A stretch of 64,000 bases of DNA from Rhodobacteraceae bacterium CCMM004 (GTDB taxonomy: Bacteria; Pseudomonadota; Alphaproteobacteria; Rhodobacterales; Rhodobacteraceae). The stretch is from the NCBI GenBank assembly GCA_004005435.1, contig RZWH01000005.1:62001-126000 (forward strand), in the 5' to 3' direction. Positions 29,354 to 37,285 of this stretch are shown here, in pieces. The number at the start of each line of letters is the position of its first letter. Positions within the stretch are counted from its first letter, which is position 1. Both the position numbers and the translations under genes were made by a program. Below the pieces are notes generated by a model. It was given only the letters and a program-made list of their open reading frames with translations, was not told where the DNA came from and made no database searches.

Positions 29354-31645
29354 ATGAACAAGGCGATCACCGACGGTCTGGTCCTCATGCCGCCGCCGTT
29401 TGCGGACGGGCTGACCGTGTGGTCCAGCGAGGACGGCACCCCGGGCTCGGCGACCTATCACAACGATCCCAACGCGGCGTTCGTCCCGGCCGACCAGGAC
29501 TTCGGCGGCGCGCTGGAGCTGCTCAAGACCCAAGGCACGCAGAAGCTGCGCTACACCGGCGAGACGCCGCTGTTGCCGGGCTGCTATCTGCGGATCACCG
29601 CGCGGGTCAAGGCGGTGGCCGGGAACCTTCCGGCGGTTCGGATCGCCGGCTGGCCGGGACAGAACAGCACCAGCAAGGTCGGCGGCCTGGTCGAGTTCGG
29701 GCCGGCCACTCAGCTCACGGCCTATGGCGAGGTGGTCGAGGTCTCGGCCATCGTCGGCTCGGGCAGCCGCACCGGCGTCGATATGGTGTGGGGAATGCAG
29801 CCCGTGTTCGGCCATTTCGGTCTGGACCTCACCGGTCCCAACGGCGGCGTCGTGCGCATCGACGACATCGCGATCGAAGACGTCACCTCGGTGTTCCTGC
29901 GCAAGATGATGGACTGGGTCGACGTCCGCGACTACGGGGCCAAGGGCGATGGCTCGACCGACGATAGCGCCGCGTTCGAGGCGGCAGACGCCGCCGCCGA
30001 CGGGCGCACGGTGCTGGTATCGGCGGGGACCTACCGGCTGAACCAGAACGTGACCATGGCTAACACCGTGCGCTTCGAGGGGCAGGTGACGATGCCGGTG
30101 GCCAGCCGCCTGGTTCTGCGCAAGAATTTCGACCTGCCGACCTATATCGACGCCTTCGGCGACGAGGTGGAGGCGTTCAAGAAGGCGGTGCAGGCGCTGC
30201 TCAACAACGCCGACCACGAGAGCCTGGACCTGGGGGGGCGGCGGATCGACGTGACCGAACCCATCGACGTGGCCGCCGCGGTCGAGAATCAGAGCGCCTA
30301 TGAGATCCGCCGCGTCATCCGCAACGGCCAGTTCAACGTGCAGTCGAGCGCGGCCTGGACCACCGGCGTGGTGACCTCCACCGCCTCCTACAACACCTCC
30401 AACCCCAAGCGCCTCACCAACGTCTCGAACGTGGCCAATATCGAAGTGGGCGCGCGGGTGTCGGGCAATGGGGTGGGCCGCGAGGTCTATGTCACCTCCC
30501 GCAACGTGGGCGGCGGCACGCTCGATCTGTCTCAGCCGCTCTACGGCGCCAACCCGAGCCAGAGCTACACGTTCTCCCGCTATCGCTATGTCCTAGACTT
30601 CTCTGGGTTTTCCAAACTCAGCAAGTTCACTCTGACCGACATCGAGTTCCAGCTCGACGGCCGGTGCTCGGGCATCATGATGGCGCCCGAGGGCGAGACG
30701 TTCCACGTCAAGGACTGCTTCATCACCAAGCCCAAGGACCGGGGGATCACCTCGCCCGGGCGCGGCTGCCAAGACTTGCAGATCGACCGCTGCCACTTCA
30801 TCTCGAACGAGCAACAGCTCGCCGCGACCCAGCGGGTGTCGGTGGGCTTTAACGTCAACGCCAACGACGCCAAGATCCGCGATAGCCGATTCCAGCGTCT
30901 GGGCACCACCATGGTCCTGTTCGGCAACGGCCACCTGATCGTCGGCAACCACTGGTTCCAGGGGGACAACGTGGTCAACGGACCGCGGACCCCTGGCCTG
31001 ATCCTGACCGAAACGAACGTCAAGACGGTGATCACCGGCAACTACATCGACAACAGCTTTATCGAGTGGACGAACGAGCACGATGCCGAGCCGAGCTTTG
31101 CCAGCGAGTTCAGCTTTGGCGGGCTGACGATCACCGGCAACATCTTCACCGCCAACGACGTCGCATCGAGCTTTAGCTGGATCGTGGTGAAGCCCTATGG
31201 GGCGGGGCATTTTCTGCAAGGCTTCCACGTCACCGGCAACACGTTCAAGTCGCTTAATGGCTCCATCGACCGGGTCGAGCGGGTGGACTCCAGCTTTGCC
31301 GGGCTCGACCTGTCGCAGTCGCGAGAGGTGTCGTTTGCCGCGAACACGTTCAACGGCGTGTCGCAGCGCACCATCAACCCGGTGACGCTGGAGTTCAGCC
31401 AGCCGAACAATGCGCAGACCTGGACGCTCGACCCCTCGGACTATCTGCCCTTCGGCGGGTGGACCCGGACGGTGACGGGGCTGGTGCCCGACGGCGACAT
31501 CCTGACCTCCGGCGCGGCGGGGGTGTTCGACATGCCCGCGATCACGCCGCTCGACGGCGCGGGCAACGACCGGGTGCGGCTGGACTGGTCGGTGCCGGCG
31601 CGGGGGCGGGTGCAACTCACGGTGCGGATGGACAAGCCGGTCTAG
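29354..31645 (+). CDS. pectate-lyase-like right-handed beta-helix protein
   Basis: This is a 763-residue protein with no signal peptide or membrane segment. Residues 1-185 look like a jelly-roll, carbohydrate-binding-like region (ARVKAVAGNLPAVRIAGWPGQ, DDIAIEDVTSVFLRKMM). A Pectate_lyase_3-type entry follows from about residue 189 (VDVRDYGAKGDGSTDDSAAF), then a long beta-helix with repeated N-rich coils (ITGNIFTAND, VTGNTFKSLNG, FAANTFNG) and a C-terminal beta domain ending RVQLTVRMDKPV. Such proteins include pectinases, surface polysaccharide depolymerases and tailspikes. Catalytic residues are not evident to me. GGGATAGCG precedes the ATG. Confidence 0.8.
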   Translation: MNKAITDGLVLMPPPFADGLTVWSSEDGTPGSATYHNDPNAAFVPADQDFGGALELLKTQGTQKLRYTGETPLLPGCYLRITARVKAVAGNLPAVRIAGWPGQNSTSKVGGLVEFGPATQLTAYGEVVEVSAIVGSGSRTGVDMVWGMQPVFGHFGLDLTGPNGGVVRIDDIAIEDVTSVFLRKMMDWVDVRDYGAKGDGSTDDSAAFEAADAAADGRTVLVSAGTYRLNQNVTMANTVRFEGQVTMPVASRLVLRKNFDLPTYIDAFGDEVEAFKKAVQALLNNADHESLDLGGRRIDVTEPIDVAAAVENQSAYEIRRVIRNGQFNVQSSAAWTTGVVTSTASYNTSNPKRLTNVSNVANIEVGARVSGNGVGREVYVTSRNVGGGTLDLSQPLYGANPSQSYTFSRYRYVLDFSGFSKLSKFTLTDIEFQLDGRCSGIMMAPEGETFHVKDCFITKPKDRGITSPGRGCQDLQIDRCHFISNEQQLAATQRVSVGFNVNANDAKIRDSRFQRLGTTMVLFGNGHLIVGNHWFQGDNVVNGPRTPGLILTETNVKTVITGNYIDNSFIEWTNEHDAEPSFASEFSFGGLTITGNIFTANDVASSFSWIVVKPYGAGHFLQGFHVTGNTFKSLNGSIDRVERVDSSFAGLDLSQSREVSFAANTFNGVSQRTINPVTLEFSQPNNAQTWTLDPSDYLPFGGWTRTVTGLVPDGDILTSGAAGVFDMPAITPLDGAGNDRVRLDWSVPARGRVQLTVRMDKPV

Positions 31646-31666
31646 CGTCCTAGGACGGCACCCTTC

Positions 31667-31740
31667 TCCCAGGCAGCACGCTGCGCCCGGCGCGACGCCG
31701 GGCAGCGCCGTCCCCCCCCACGGGGCGGCGCAGCGCCCGC
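31667..31740. repeat. GC-rich dispersed element, copy 1
   Basis: A hairpin with 8-bp stem (GCCCGGCG at 31685-31692, CGCCGGGC at 31696-31703) is followed by AGCGCCGTCCCCCCC. The same stem and following bases recur in opposite orientation at 40634-40695. It sits between the convergent beta-helix and outer-membrane-type genes and may terminate both. Confidence 0.6.
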
Positions 31741-31787
31741 CACTCAGCGGCCGCTGTCCGACCCAAGGCTCGCACTTCCCGCCGGCC

Positions 31788-32474
31788 TCAGAACTCCATC
31801 CAGGTGCCGACGAAGACGCCGCGGCGGTGCCCTCCGACCACCTGTTGCGTCACTCCGATCTCGGTCCTGAGGGTGGGGGATAGGCGGTGGACGTAGGAGG
31901 GCGCCAGCGTCACCGACCCGCCGCCCCGGTCGTGATAGCCGCGCACCTGCACGACGACGTGGGCATCGGGGCGGGGCGAGATGCCGAAGGTTGCGTCGAC
32001 CTTGGCCCAGTGGTCGCCGCTCTTGAGGCCCAGGGCCACCGTCGCCTCGACCCCGGCCCAGCCTGAACCCGCCCGCGTCTCGACCTCCCGGCCCCAGGAC
32101 AGGCCGGGGACCAGCACGACCTCGGACGGCCTCCCCAGTGGGTGGCGGACGCCCAGTCCGAGCTCCGCTGCCGCGAACGTCCCCTCGACCGGCGGCGTCA
32201 GCGGGGCGCGCAGAAACATATGCGCCTCCTTCAACCCGCCGCTGCCCCGTCCGGCCCGCCATCCGAAGGTCAGATCTCGCCCCAGCCCGTATTCGAAATA
32301 GGCCGAGTTGTAGGCCGACGACGGCCCCGACCCGGCCCGCGACAGATCGCGCGAGAACGACAGAAAGGCGCGCCCGGTGTCCCTCGGCCAAGCGCCCGCC
32401 GAGGCCTCGGCAGCCGTGAGAGCGGCCACCAGCGCGGCGAGGGCGGCGATCCAGAGGCGGAGCGGCAGGGTCAT
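31788..32474 (-). CDS. probable outer-membrane beta-barrel protein
   Basis: This 228-residue precursor has a signal peptide (LRLWIAALAALVAALTAAEASA). The mature chain has many alternating short strands with aromatic ends (AFLSFSRDLSRAG, AYFEYGLGRDLTFGWRAG, HVVVQVRGYHDRGG, SVTLAPSYVHRL) and closes with a terminal phenylalanine (VFVGTWMEF), the mark of a barrel inserted by Bam. I do not recognise a named family. A perfect CtrA-type box lies 24 bases upstream of its ATG. Confidence 0.75.
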   Translation of the reverse strand: MTLPLRLWIAALAALVAALTAAEASAGAWPRDTGRAFLSFSRDLSRAGSGPSSAYNSAYFEYGLGRDLTFGWRAGRGSGGLKEAHMFLRAPLTPPVEGTFAAAELGLGVRHPLGRPSEVVLVPGLSWGREVETRAGSGWAGVEATVALGLKSGDHWAKVDATFGISPRPDAHVVVQVRGYHDRGGGSVTLAPSYVHRLSPTLRTEIGVTQQVVGGHRRGVFVGTWMEF

Positions 32475-32497
32475 CGCGCCAGGGGACCGGTTCGGCG

Positions 32498-32513
32498 TTA
32501 ACGATAGGTTAAC
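32498..32513. promoter_or_regulatory. CtrA-type box (TTAA-N7-TTAAC)
   Basis: TTAA at 32498-32501, CGATAGG, TTAA at 32509-32512 and a following C match the CtrA consensus exactly. It lies between the divergent outer-membrane-type gene (start 32474) and the universal stress gene (start 32597), 24 bases from the first. Function is inferred from the motif; CtrA itself is not in the window but ChpT is. Confidence 0.6.
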
Positions 32514-32524
32514 GAGCCGCCGAT

Positions 32525-32538
32525 GTGATGTGGATCAA
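32525..32538 (+). promoter_or_regulatory. FNR/FnrL-like box before the universal stress gene
   Basis: GTGATGTGGATCAA matches TTGAT-N4-ATCAA with one mismatch at the first base. It ends 58 bases before the stress-protein ATG, where an oxygen-responsive activator could act. Stress proteins are common FnrL targets in this order. Confidence 0.5.
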
Positions 32539-32596
32539 GGTCGGGGCCGGAACGGCGTGGCAGGCTCTCGGGGCCGAGCCTGGGAAGGATCCTGCC

Positions 32597-33004
32597 ATGT
32601 ACGACAATATTCTGATACCCGTCGCCCCCGATCACAGCCACGATCCGGCCGAGGCGCTGGCCGTGGCCCGGCGGCTGGCCTCGCCGGGTGCGCGCATCAC
32701 CGCCTTGTCGGTCTGCGATTCGACCCCCGGCTACGTCGCCGCCGAGATGCCCGTCGCGCTGATCGAGGACACCCGCACCGAGGTGCTGCAAGAGTTGCGC
32801 GCCGATTTCAAGGCGGAGGCCGATGTCGAGGTCAAGGTGATGCATGGCCATGCCGCGACGACCATCCTCCAGGTGGCCAAGGACGATGGCCACGACCTGA
32901 TCGTCGTCGCCTCGCACCGCCCGGGGCTCCAGGACATCTTTCTCGGCTCCACCGCGGCGCGGGTGGTGCGGCACGCGCAGTGCTGCGTTCACGTGCTGCG
33001 CTGA
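32597..33004 (+). CDS. universal stress protein
   Basis: This is a single UspA domain of 135 residues: N-terminal MYDNILIPVAPDHSHDPAEAL, VKVMHGHAATTILQVAKDDGHDLIVVAS, and C-terminal GLQDIFLGSTAARVVRHAQCCVHVL. The GSTA part of the ATP-binding motif is kept, while the preceding GxxG is SHRPG. The frame runs back to 32525, but that start lies in the FNR-like box, so I use the ATG at 32597. It is likely induced by low oxygen or growth arrest, given the boxes upstream. Confidence 0.9.
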   Translation: MYDNILIPVAPDHSHDPAEALAVARRLASPGARITALSVCDSTPGYVAAEMPVALIEDTRTEVLQELRADFKAEADVEVKVMHGHAATTILQVAKDDGHDLIVVASHRPGLQDIFLGSTAARVVRHAQCCVHVLR

Positions 33005-33015
33005 CGTGATAGTCT

Positions 33016-33037
33016 GGGGGCGAGGAGGATCGCCCCC
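33016..33037 (+). promoter_or_regulatory. hairpin presenting the ribosome-binding site in its loop
   Basis: GGGGGCG at 33016-33022 and CGCCCCC at 33031-33037 form a perfect 7-bp stem; the 8-base loop AGGAGGAT is the Shine-Dalgarno sequence for the gene starting at 33038. The stem ends directly at the ATG. It may modulate translation or be bound by a GGA-loop protein such as CsrA; that is inference. Confidence 0.5.
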
Positions 33038-33370
33038 ATGACCACCATCTCCGCCGACACCGACCGTCAAACCGTCCTGACCACGTTCGAGACCAGCCCC
33101 GGCACCTGCCAGGATCTGTTGGAAGCGCTGGAGGACGCCTATCGCGCCTTCATCAGTCGGCAGCCGGGGTTCGTTTCCGCCGCGCTGCATGTGAACGACG
33201 CCCAGACCCGGATCGCAAACTACTCGCAATGGGCCCGTCGCGAGGATTTCCAGGCGATGCTGCGCTCCGACGAGATGCGCCGCCGCAACCGCGAGATCGC
33301 GCAGCTCTGCACCCGATTCGAGCCGGTGATGTACGATGTGGCCGCCGTGCTGGACGGTCCCGCAGACTGA
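33038..33370 (+). CDS. antibiotic biosynthesis monooxygenase-like (ABM) protein
   Basis: This 110-residue ferredoxin-like domain resembles the ABM family, small dimeric proteins often acting as quinol or aromatic monooxygenases. Features are FETSPGTCQDLLEALEDAYRA, ISRQPGFVSAALHVNDAQTRIANYSQWARREDFQAML and a final FEPVMYDVAAVLDG. The substrate is unknown. It lies 33 bases after the universal stress gene and may share its transcript. Its start codon abuts the stem at 33016-33037. Confidence 0.85.
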   Translation: MTTISADTDRQTVLTTFETSPGTCQDLLEALEDAYRAFISRQPGFVSAALHVNDAQTRIANYSQWARREDFQAMLRSDEMRRRNREIAQLCTRFEPVMYDVAAVLDGPAD

Positions 33371-33428
33371 CCCGGCATAATTTCGCCACAGCGGTGGGGT
33401 AGTCCCCCCGGCGGAGCAGGAGGCGGGC

Positions 33429-34661
33429 ATGGCAGACCAGCAGGTCGAACGGCGGCGGGTGTTCTACATCCCCGGTTACGATCCGATACATCCGCGCCGC
33501 TACCGCGAGCTCTACCGCCGCGAGGCGGCCGCCCAGGCCGAGATCTCGGGCTACGAGATCGGGCTGAAGCCGCGGAAGGGCCCGCGCTATGGCTGGCGCG
33601 TCTCCGCCCGGATCGAGGGCGCGCCGGTGATCGCCGACGTCGAGGTGCTGGTCTGGTCCGACATCGTTCGCGACAGCATGGCCAGCGGCATTCTGGCCAC
33701 CTATGCGCAGCTCGCGCGCACCGCCTGGACCTATATCGCATCTGGCACGCTCAGGCGGCTGATGTGGCTGAGGAAGGGACCGGTGATCGCGGCGCTCTAT
33801 CCCGTGGGGATGCTGCTCTTGCAGCTTGCGCTCGCCTTTGCCGCAGGGCGGGCGGCGGCCGCCCTGCTGGGCTGGGCCGCCGCGGCCACCATGGGGCCGC
33901 ACTGGGGCGTCGACGTGCTCGGCTGGGCATTGACGCTCGCGGCGATGGTCCCGGTCCTGCGTTGGTTCAAAGCCCGCGACAACAAGCTCTTTGCCTACTA
34001 CCTCATGCACGACTACGCCTACTCGGCCCAGGCGGGTGGCGCCAACCCGCCCGAGCTGGAGGCGCGGATGGCAGCGTTCGGCGAGGTCATCGCGGCGGCC
34101 CTGGCCGACGACGTGGACGAGGTGCTGGTGGTCGGCCATTCCTCGGGCGCGCATCTGGCGGTGTCGATCCTGGCCGATCTGGTGCGCGCCGGGCGGGTGC
34201 CGGCGAACGGACCGGCGTTGGGCTTTCTCAGCCTCGGGCAGGTGATCCCGATGGTCAGCTTTCTGCCCCGCGCCCATCGCCTGCGCGCCGATCTGCATCT
34301 GCTCAGCCAGACGGACAAGCTCGCGTGGGTCGACGTGACCGCGCCCGGCGATGGCTGTGCCTTTGCGCTCTGCGACCCGGTCGCGGTGTCGGGCGTGGCG
34401 CCCGCAGACGGGCAGCGCTGGCCGCTGGTGATCTCGGCTGCGTTCACCCAGACCCTGAGCGAAGAGACGTGGGCGCGGCTGCGCTGGCGGTTCTTTCGTC
34501 TGCATTTCCAGTATCTGTGCGCCTTCGACCGGCCCGGCGACTACGACTACTTCCGCATCACCGCGGGGCCGCGAACGCTGGCCGACCGCTTTGCCGGGCG
34601 CAAGCCCTCGGCCAGCCGCATCGACGTGCCGGCGTCGCGGCACACTTCCATGGCCGCATGA
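33429..34661 (+). CDS. membrane-associated alpha/beta hydrolase-like protein
   Basis: The 410 residues start with a beta strand and turn (RRRVFYIPGYDPIHPRRYRELY) and have two membrane segments at about 118-140 and 155-178. The nucleophile elbow GHSSG follows, with S238. This suggests a lipase or esterase fold interrupted by a membrane hairpin; catalytic Asp and His are not assigned. I do not recognise a named family. GGAGGCGGGC precedes the ATG. The stop overlaps the P450 start (ATGA), so the two are coupled and could process one lipophilic substrate. Confidence 0.7.
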   Translation: MADQQVERRRVFYIPGYDPIHPRRYRELYRREAAAQAEISGYEIGLKPRKGPRYGWRVSARIEGAPVIADVEVLVWSDIVRDSMASGILATYAQLARTAWTYIASGTLRRLMWLRKGPVIAALYPVGMLLLQLALAFAAGRAAAALLGWAAAATMGPHWGVDVLGWALTLAAMVPVLRWFKARDNKLFAYYLMHDYAYSAQAGGANPPELEARMAAFGEVIAAALADDVDEVLVVGHSSGAHLAVSILADLVRAGRVPANGPALGFLSLGQVIPMVSFLPRAHRLRADLHLLSQTDKLAWVDVTAPGDGCAFALCDPVAVSGVAPADGQRWPLVISAAFTQTLSEETWARLRWRFFRLHFQYLCAFDRPGDYDYFRITAGPRTLADRFAGRKPSASRIDVPASRHTSMAA

Positions 34662-36001
34662 TCCCCCCGAAACCGGCGGCGCGGCCCGACCGGGTGTCGC
34701 TCTGGCGGTATCTGCGCCTGTTCCGCGCCGATATCCTGTCCGCGCAGCCGGCCAAGCTCTACCGCGCCTGGATGGCCGAGTTCCGCACGCCGTTCTTTCG
34801 CTCCTATCTGTGCAACGACCCCGACCTTGTGCGGCGGGTATTGCAGGAGCGGCCAATGGATTTCCCCAAATCCGACCGCATCGGCGAGGGGCTGCGCCCG
34901 CTCCTCGGCCGGTCGGTCTTTCTGACCAATGGGGCCGAGTGGCAGCGGCAGCGGCGGATCATCGACCCGGCCTTCGAGGGCGGGCGCCTGCGCGACACCT
35001 TCCCCGCGATGCTGGCGGCGGGGCAGGCGGCGGCGGCGCGGCTGTCGCCCGGGGCATGCGAGATCGAGGCCGAGACCAGCCATGCGGCGGCCGACGTGAT
35101 CTTTCGCACCCTGTTCTCGATCCCCATCGAGCACGAGCTGGCCGCCGAAGTCTTTCGCGAGTTCCGCGACCATCAGCGGACTCAGCCGATCCTAAACCTT
35201 GCCGCCTTCGTGCCGCTGCCCCGCTGGATGCCGCGGCTCCACCGGCGGCGGACGCGGGCGACGGCGCGGCGGATCCGGCGGCTGATCGTGCAACTGACCG
35301 AGGCGCGCGCGGCCGAGATCGCCGCGGGCACGGCGCCGGGGGATCTTGCGACCAAGATCATGACCACCGCCGACCCGCAAAACGGTGCACGCTTCGACAC
35401 GGCGGAGATGGTGGACCAGGTGGCGATCTTCTTTCTCGCCGGGCACGAGACGTCGGCCTCGGCGCTGGCCTGGGCGCTCTACCTCCTGGCCACGCATCCC
35501 GAGGCGCAGGCGCGGTGTGCCGCGGAGGCCGCCGACTTCATGGCCGATCCGACCTTCGCGCGGCTGAAGACGCTGTCCTTCACCCGCGACGTGTTCCGCG
35601 AGACCCTGCGGCTCTATCCGCCGGTCCCGATGATGGTGCGCGAGACGGTGCGGACTGAAACGTTCCGTGGCCGCACGGTCGCGCCGGGGGCGCAGGTGGT
35701 GCTGAGCCCCTGGCACCTCCACCGCCACACCCGGCTCTGGGACGCGCCCGACGACTTCGACCCCGAACGCTTCGCCGGGGAGAATGGGCGCGCCTGCCTG
35801 CGCCGCGCCTATATCCCGTTTTCTGCCGGTCCCCGGGTCTGCACCGGCGCGGGGTTCGCCATGGTCGAGGGGCCGCTCCTTCTGGCCTGTGTGCTGGCGG
35901 AGTGGCACGTCGCACCGGTCGAGGGCCGGACGCCGGTGCCCGTGGCCCATCTAACGGTCCGGTCCCGCGATGGGATTTACCTGTCGATCTCTCCGCGGTG
36001 A
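34658..36001 (+). CDS. cytochrome P450
   Basis: This 447-residue heme monooxygenase shows the oxygen-activating I-helix A261-GHET-S266, the ExxR motif ETLR, and the heme loop FSAGPRVCTG with C395. The N-terminus lacks a membrane anchor, as in most bacterial P450s. The form is a class I enzyme needing ferredoxin and reductase, none of which is encoded nearby. The ATG at 34658 overlaps the hydrolase stop. Substrate is unknown; coupling to a lipase-like gene hints at fatty-acyl or terpenoid compounds. The stop codon lies inside the palindrome at 36000-36028. Confidence 0.93.
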   Translation: MIPPKPAARPDRVSLWRYLRLFRADILSAQPAKLYRAWMAEFRTPFFRSYLCNDPDLVRRVLQERPMDFPKSDRIGEGLRPLLGRSVFLTNGAEWQRQRRIIDPAFEGGRLRDTFPAMLAAGQAAAARLSPGACEIEAETSHAAADVIFRTLFSIPIEHELAAEVFREFRDHQRTQPILNLAAFVPLPRWMPRLHRRRTRATARRIRRLIVQLTEARAAEIAAGTAPGDLATKIMTTADPQNGARFDTAEMVDQVAIFFLAGHETSASALAWALYLLATHPEAQARCAAEAADFMADPTFARLKTLSFTRDVFRETLRLYPPVPMMVRETVRTETFRGRTVAPGAQVVLSPWHLHRHTRLWDAPDDFDPERFAGENGRACLRRAYIPFSAGPRVCTGAGFAMVEGPLLLACVLAEWHVAPVEGRTPVPVAHLTVRSRDGIYLSISPR

Positions 36002-36049
36002 TACGATTTTTCGTCGAAAAATCGTATCAATTCTTCGCCGAAGAATTGA
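36000..36049. terminator. two adjoining perfect palindromes, probable bidirectional terminator
   Basis: The first palindrome (36000-36028) has 14-bp arms around one base with the core ATTTTTCGTCGAAAAAT. The second (36027-36049) has 11-bp arms (TCAATTCTTCG and its complement) around one base. They fill the gap between the convergent P450 stop (35999-36001) and the small gene stop (36051-36053). T runs occur on both strands. A shorter element with the same core is at 53199-53217. Confidence 0.75.
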
Positions 36050-36050
36050 G

Positions 36051-36302
36051 TCAGCAGATCACGCGCAGGCCGCCTGGATTGCAGATGATCACATACTGAC
36101 CACCCACCTGCACCATGTGAAATCCGCGCGCACGGACCTCCGCCATCAACCGTTCGGTTCCGACCTCCCGCTCCACCCAGGCGATGGAGCGGCGGACGAC
36201 GCCACCGGTTTGCGCCGCCCGGGCCGAAAAGATGCCCGCGATCCAGCGATCGGCTTGGGCGGGCGGCGGTATGGCGCGGGTCTGCAACATACCCCCGACC
36301 AT
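36051..36302 (-). CDS. small conserved hypothetical protein, 83 residues
   Basis: This 83-residue protein (MVGGMLQTRAIPPPAQADRW start, then GGVVRRSIAWVEREVG and VQVGGQYVIICNPGGLRVIC end) looks like a small family I associate with Rhodobacterales, sometimes mislabelled as an anthranilate isomerase; I cannot verify that here. It has no membrane segment or signal peptide. A perfect CtrA-type box is 12 bases upstream of its ATG, so it is probably under CtrA control. It converges on the P450 gene across the palindromes. Confidence 0.72.
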   Translation of the reverse strand: MVGGMLQTRAIPPPAQADRWIAGIFSARAAQTGGVVRRSIAWVEREVGTERLMAEVRARGFHMVQVGGQYVIICNPGGLRVIC

Positions 36303-36314
36303 GGGCGCGCGCGG

Positions 36315-36330
36315 TTAACGTCAAGTTAAG
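36315..36330 (-). promoter_or_regulatory. CtrA-type box (TTAA-N7-TTAAC) before the 83-residue gene
   Basis: On the minus strand TTAA, CTTGACG and TTAAC give a perfect match (TTAA at 36326-36329 and 36315-36318). It overlaps the stop codon of the pterin methyltransferase gene and begins 12 bases before the ATG at 36302. Confidence 0.6.
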
Positions 36331-37285
36331 CCCGGCGCCGCCGCCGTCCGCCTCGCCCCGCGCCCGATGCCTGTGACGCCTTGGACGCCTCCGCAAACGG
36401 CGTGCCCGCCTCGACCGCATCGAGGATCCGGCTGAACGCGATCCACTGTGCGCCGTTGTCGTCGTGGTTCATGAGGAAGTTGGCGGCGCGGATCGCCTCC
36501 ATCTCCACCGGACGCACCGGGTTCATGATGGCGCTCGTCATGCCCGCGCCGATGGCCATGGGCAGGAACGCGGCGTTGATGCCGTGCCGGTGCGGCAGGC
36601 CGAACGAGATGTTCGAGGCGCCGCAGGTTGTGTTGACGCCCAACTCGGCCCGCAGCTTGCGCACCAGGGCAAAGACCTGCTGCCCGGCCGAGGCCATGGC
36701 GCCCACCGGCATCACCAGGGGGTCCACCACGATGTCGTGGGCCGGAATGCCGTGGTCGGCGGCGCGCTCCACGATCTTCTTGGCTACGGCAAAGCGGACC
36801 TCCGGGTCCTCGCTGATGCCGGTGTCGTCGTTCGAGATGGCCACCACCGGCACGTTGTATTTCTTGACCAGCGGCAGGATCGCCTCCAGCCGATCCTCCT
36901 CGCCGGTCACCGAGTTCAGGAGCGGGCGCCCCTGTGCGATCTTCAGCCCCTCCTCCAGCGCGCCGGGCACCGAACTGTCGATGCAGAGCGGCACGTCGAC
37001 CAGACCCTGAACCATCTCCAGCATCCGCCGCATCAGCGGAGGCTCGGTCTCGTTGGGGTTGGGATTGGAGTTGTAGACCACGCCCGCGTTGACATCGAGC
37101 ACCATCGCCCCGCAGGCTACCTGCTCTAACGCGTCCCGTTCCACGGTCGAGAAATCGCCCGCCTCCAGCTCGGCCGCGAGCTTTTTCCGGCCGGTGGGGT
37201 TGATGCGCTCGCCAATCACGCAGAACGGCTCGTCAAAGCCGATGACGACGGTTTTCGATTTGGATTCCAGAACGGTGCGGGTCAT
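36326..37285 (-). CDS. methyltetrahydrofolate-corrinoid methyltransferase-like protein
   Basis: The 319-residue protein is a pterin-binding TIM barrel of the dihydropteroate synthase-like methyltransferases, which move methyl groups between tetrahydrofolate and a corrinoid protein. Motifs are CVIGERINPTGRKKLAAEL, MVLDVNAGVVYNSNPNPNE, PLCIDSSVPGALEEGL, LLNSVTGEEDR and TCGASNISFGLPHRHGIN. There is no corrinoid-binding subunit beside it. The ATG at 37285 overlaps the HAD gene stop by ATGA. It is the last gene of a four-gene operon. Regulation is not apparent. Confidence 0.88.
   Translation of the reverse strand: MTRTVLESKSKTVVIGFDEPFCVIGERINPTGRKKLAAELEAGDFSTVERDALEQVACGAMVLDVNAGVVYNSNPNPNETEPPLMRRMLEMVQGLVDVPLCIDSSVPGALEEGLKIAQGRPLLNSVTGEEDRLEAILPLVKKYNVPVVAISNDDTGISEDPEVRFAVAKKIVERAADHGIPAHDIVVDPLVMPVGAMASAGQQVFALVRKLRAELGVNTTCGASNISFGLPHRHGINAAFLPMAIGAGMTSAIMNPVRPVEMEAIRAANFLMNHDDNGAQWIAFSRILDAVEAGTPFAEASKASQASGAGRGGRRRRRA

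Noticed and set aside
32525-32596. Upstream start for the universal stress protein
   Set aside because: The added residues are not conserved in the family and the GTG lies in the FNR-like box.
15172-33390. Shared string TTCGCCACA upstream of the flippase and hydrolase genes
   Set aside because: Nine bases twice in 64 kb is weak evidence, and the distances to the starts differ.
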